A DNA stretch of 64,000 nucleotides from Ignavibacteria bacterium RIFOXYC2_FULL_35_21 (GTDB lineage: Bacteria; Bacteroidota; Ignavibacteria; Kapaibacteriales; UBA2268): contig MHAY01000091.1 of assembly GCA_001804705.1 (NCBI GenBank), forward strand, positions 53,726 to 117,725, written 5' to 3'. This document shows positions 63,901 to 64,000 of the stretch, one piece after another (the first letter of the stretch is position 1; every line of letters begins with the position of its first letter). Both the position numbers and the translations under genes were made by a program. The notes beneath the pieces were generated by a model that was given only the letters and a program-made list of their open reading frames with translations, searched no databases and was not told where the DNA came from.

Positions 63901-64000
63901 CCACTTCCCATTCCCCCTTTGTCTTGTCCTGAAATACGTTGACCATTATTTAATTGAATAAAGGTTGTTGAACATAATATTTATTAGGTTCTGAATAAAG

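Overview
The window is AT-rich DNA (roughly one third G+C by eye) from a Gram-negative bacterium of the Bacteroidota/Chlorobiota (FCB) superphylum, most likely an Ignavibacteria- or Kapabacteria-like lineage. Seven predicted secreted proteins end in the C-terminal sorting domain recognised by the type IX secretion system (T9SS), there is a GT117 (DUF2723) membrane glycosyltransferase, promoter-like TAnnTTTG boxes occur, and lipoprotein signals are frequent. The prolyl-tRNA synthetase is the long bacterial type with an editing insertion (567 aa), not the short archaeal/eukaryotic type common in Bacteroidia, which points away from classical Bacteroidia. The placement is an inference; no rRNA or tRNA gene was found in the window.

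Layout. 1-4.8 kb: a cut-off GH114-like secreted hydrolase (minus), then a three-gene unit with a VWA-OmpA lipoprotein, a T9SS cargo protein and an outer-membrane-like protein. 5.1-9.2 kb: a minus-strand operon of an LPP20-like lipoprotein, a DUF4384-like exported protein and a large lipoprotein combining WD40-like repeats with a caspase-type peptidase domain. 9.6-15.7 kb: a small lipoprotein, the GT117 transferase, an FN3-like protein and a secreted HExxH metalloprotease. 15.8-22 kb: proS, a PHP phosphoesterase, a DUF5618-like gene, a ParE/RelE-type toxin-antitoxin pair, rimM-trmD, a nitroreductase and dtd. 22.3-27.6 kb: a translationally coupled radical SAM/SPASM gene and a partner ending in a CxxCxxC tail, then an SPFH protein, a UmuD-like S24 peptidase, an argD-type aminotransferase and a hicBA locus with frameshifted hicA. 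27.7-38.2 kb: a duplicated GT2-TPR protein, two giant beta-propeller T9SS cargos, ruvA and a HisA-like protein lacking a catalytic Asp. 38.2-43.8 kb: two T9SS cargos. 44.4-49.6 kb: nuoG-nuoH-nuoI and an M2-like peptidase lipoprotein. 49.9-54.3 kb: a LonB-type protease, rpe and an orphan hydE. 54.5-57.9 kb: a pair of exported TldD-family proteins, the second without the zinc motif. 58-63.7 kb: Wzz-like, O-antigen ligase/polymerase-like, PBP2 and a receiver-histidine kinase protein.

The window is largely a housekeeping and cell-envelope region whose intergenic gaps are sprinkled with short palindromic repeats. Four repeat families can be recognised: hairpins bounded by TGTCAT and ATCCA; CCCCCTGAAT runs; TGTCAGG palindromes; and a 35-bp tandem repeat before nuoG. 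One hairpin copy supplies the last codons of hydE. A strongly folded element of about 110 nt lies at 43850-43958. The best candidates for undescribed biology are the caspase/WD40/LPP20 operon, the radical SAM/CxxCxxC-tail/SPFH cluster and the exported TldD pair.
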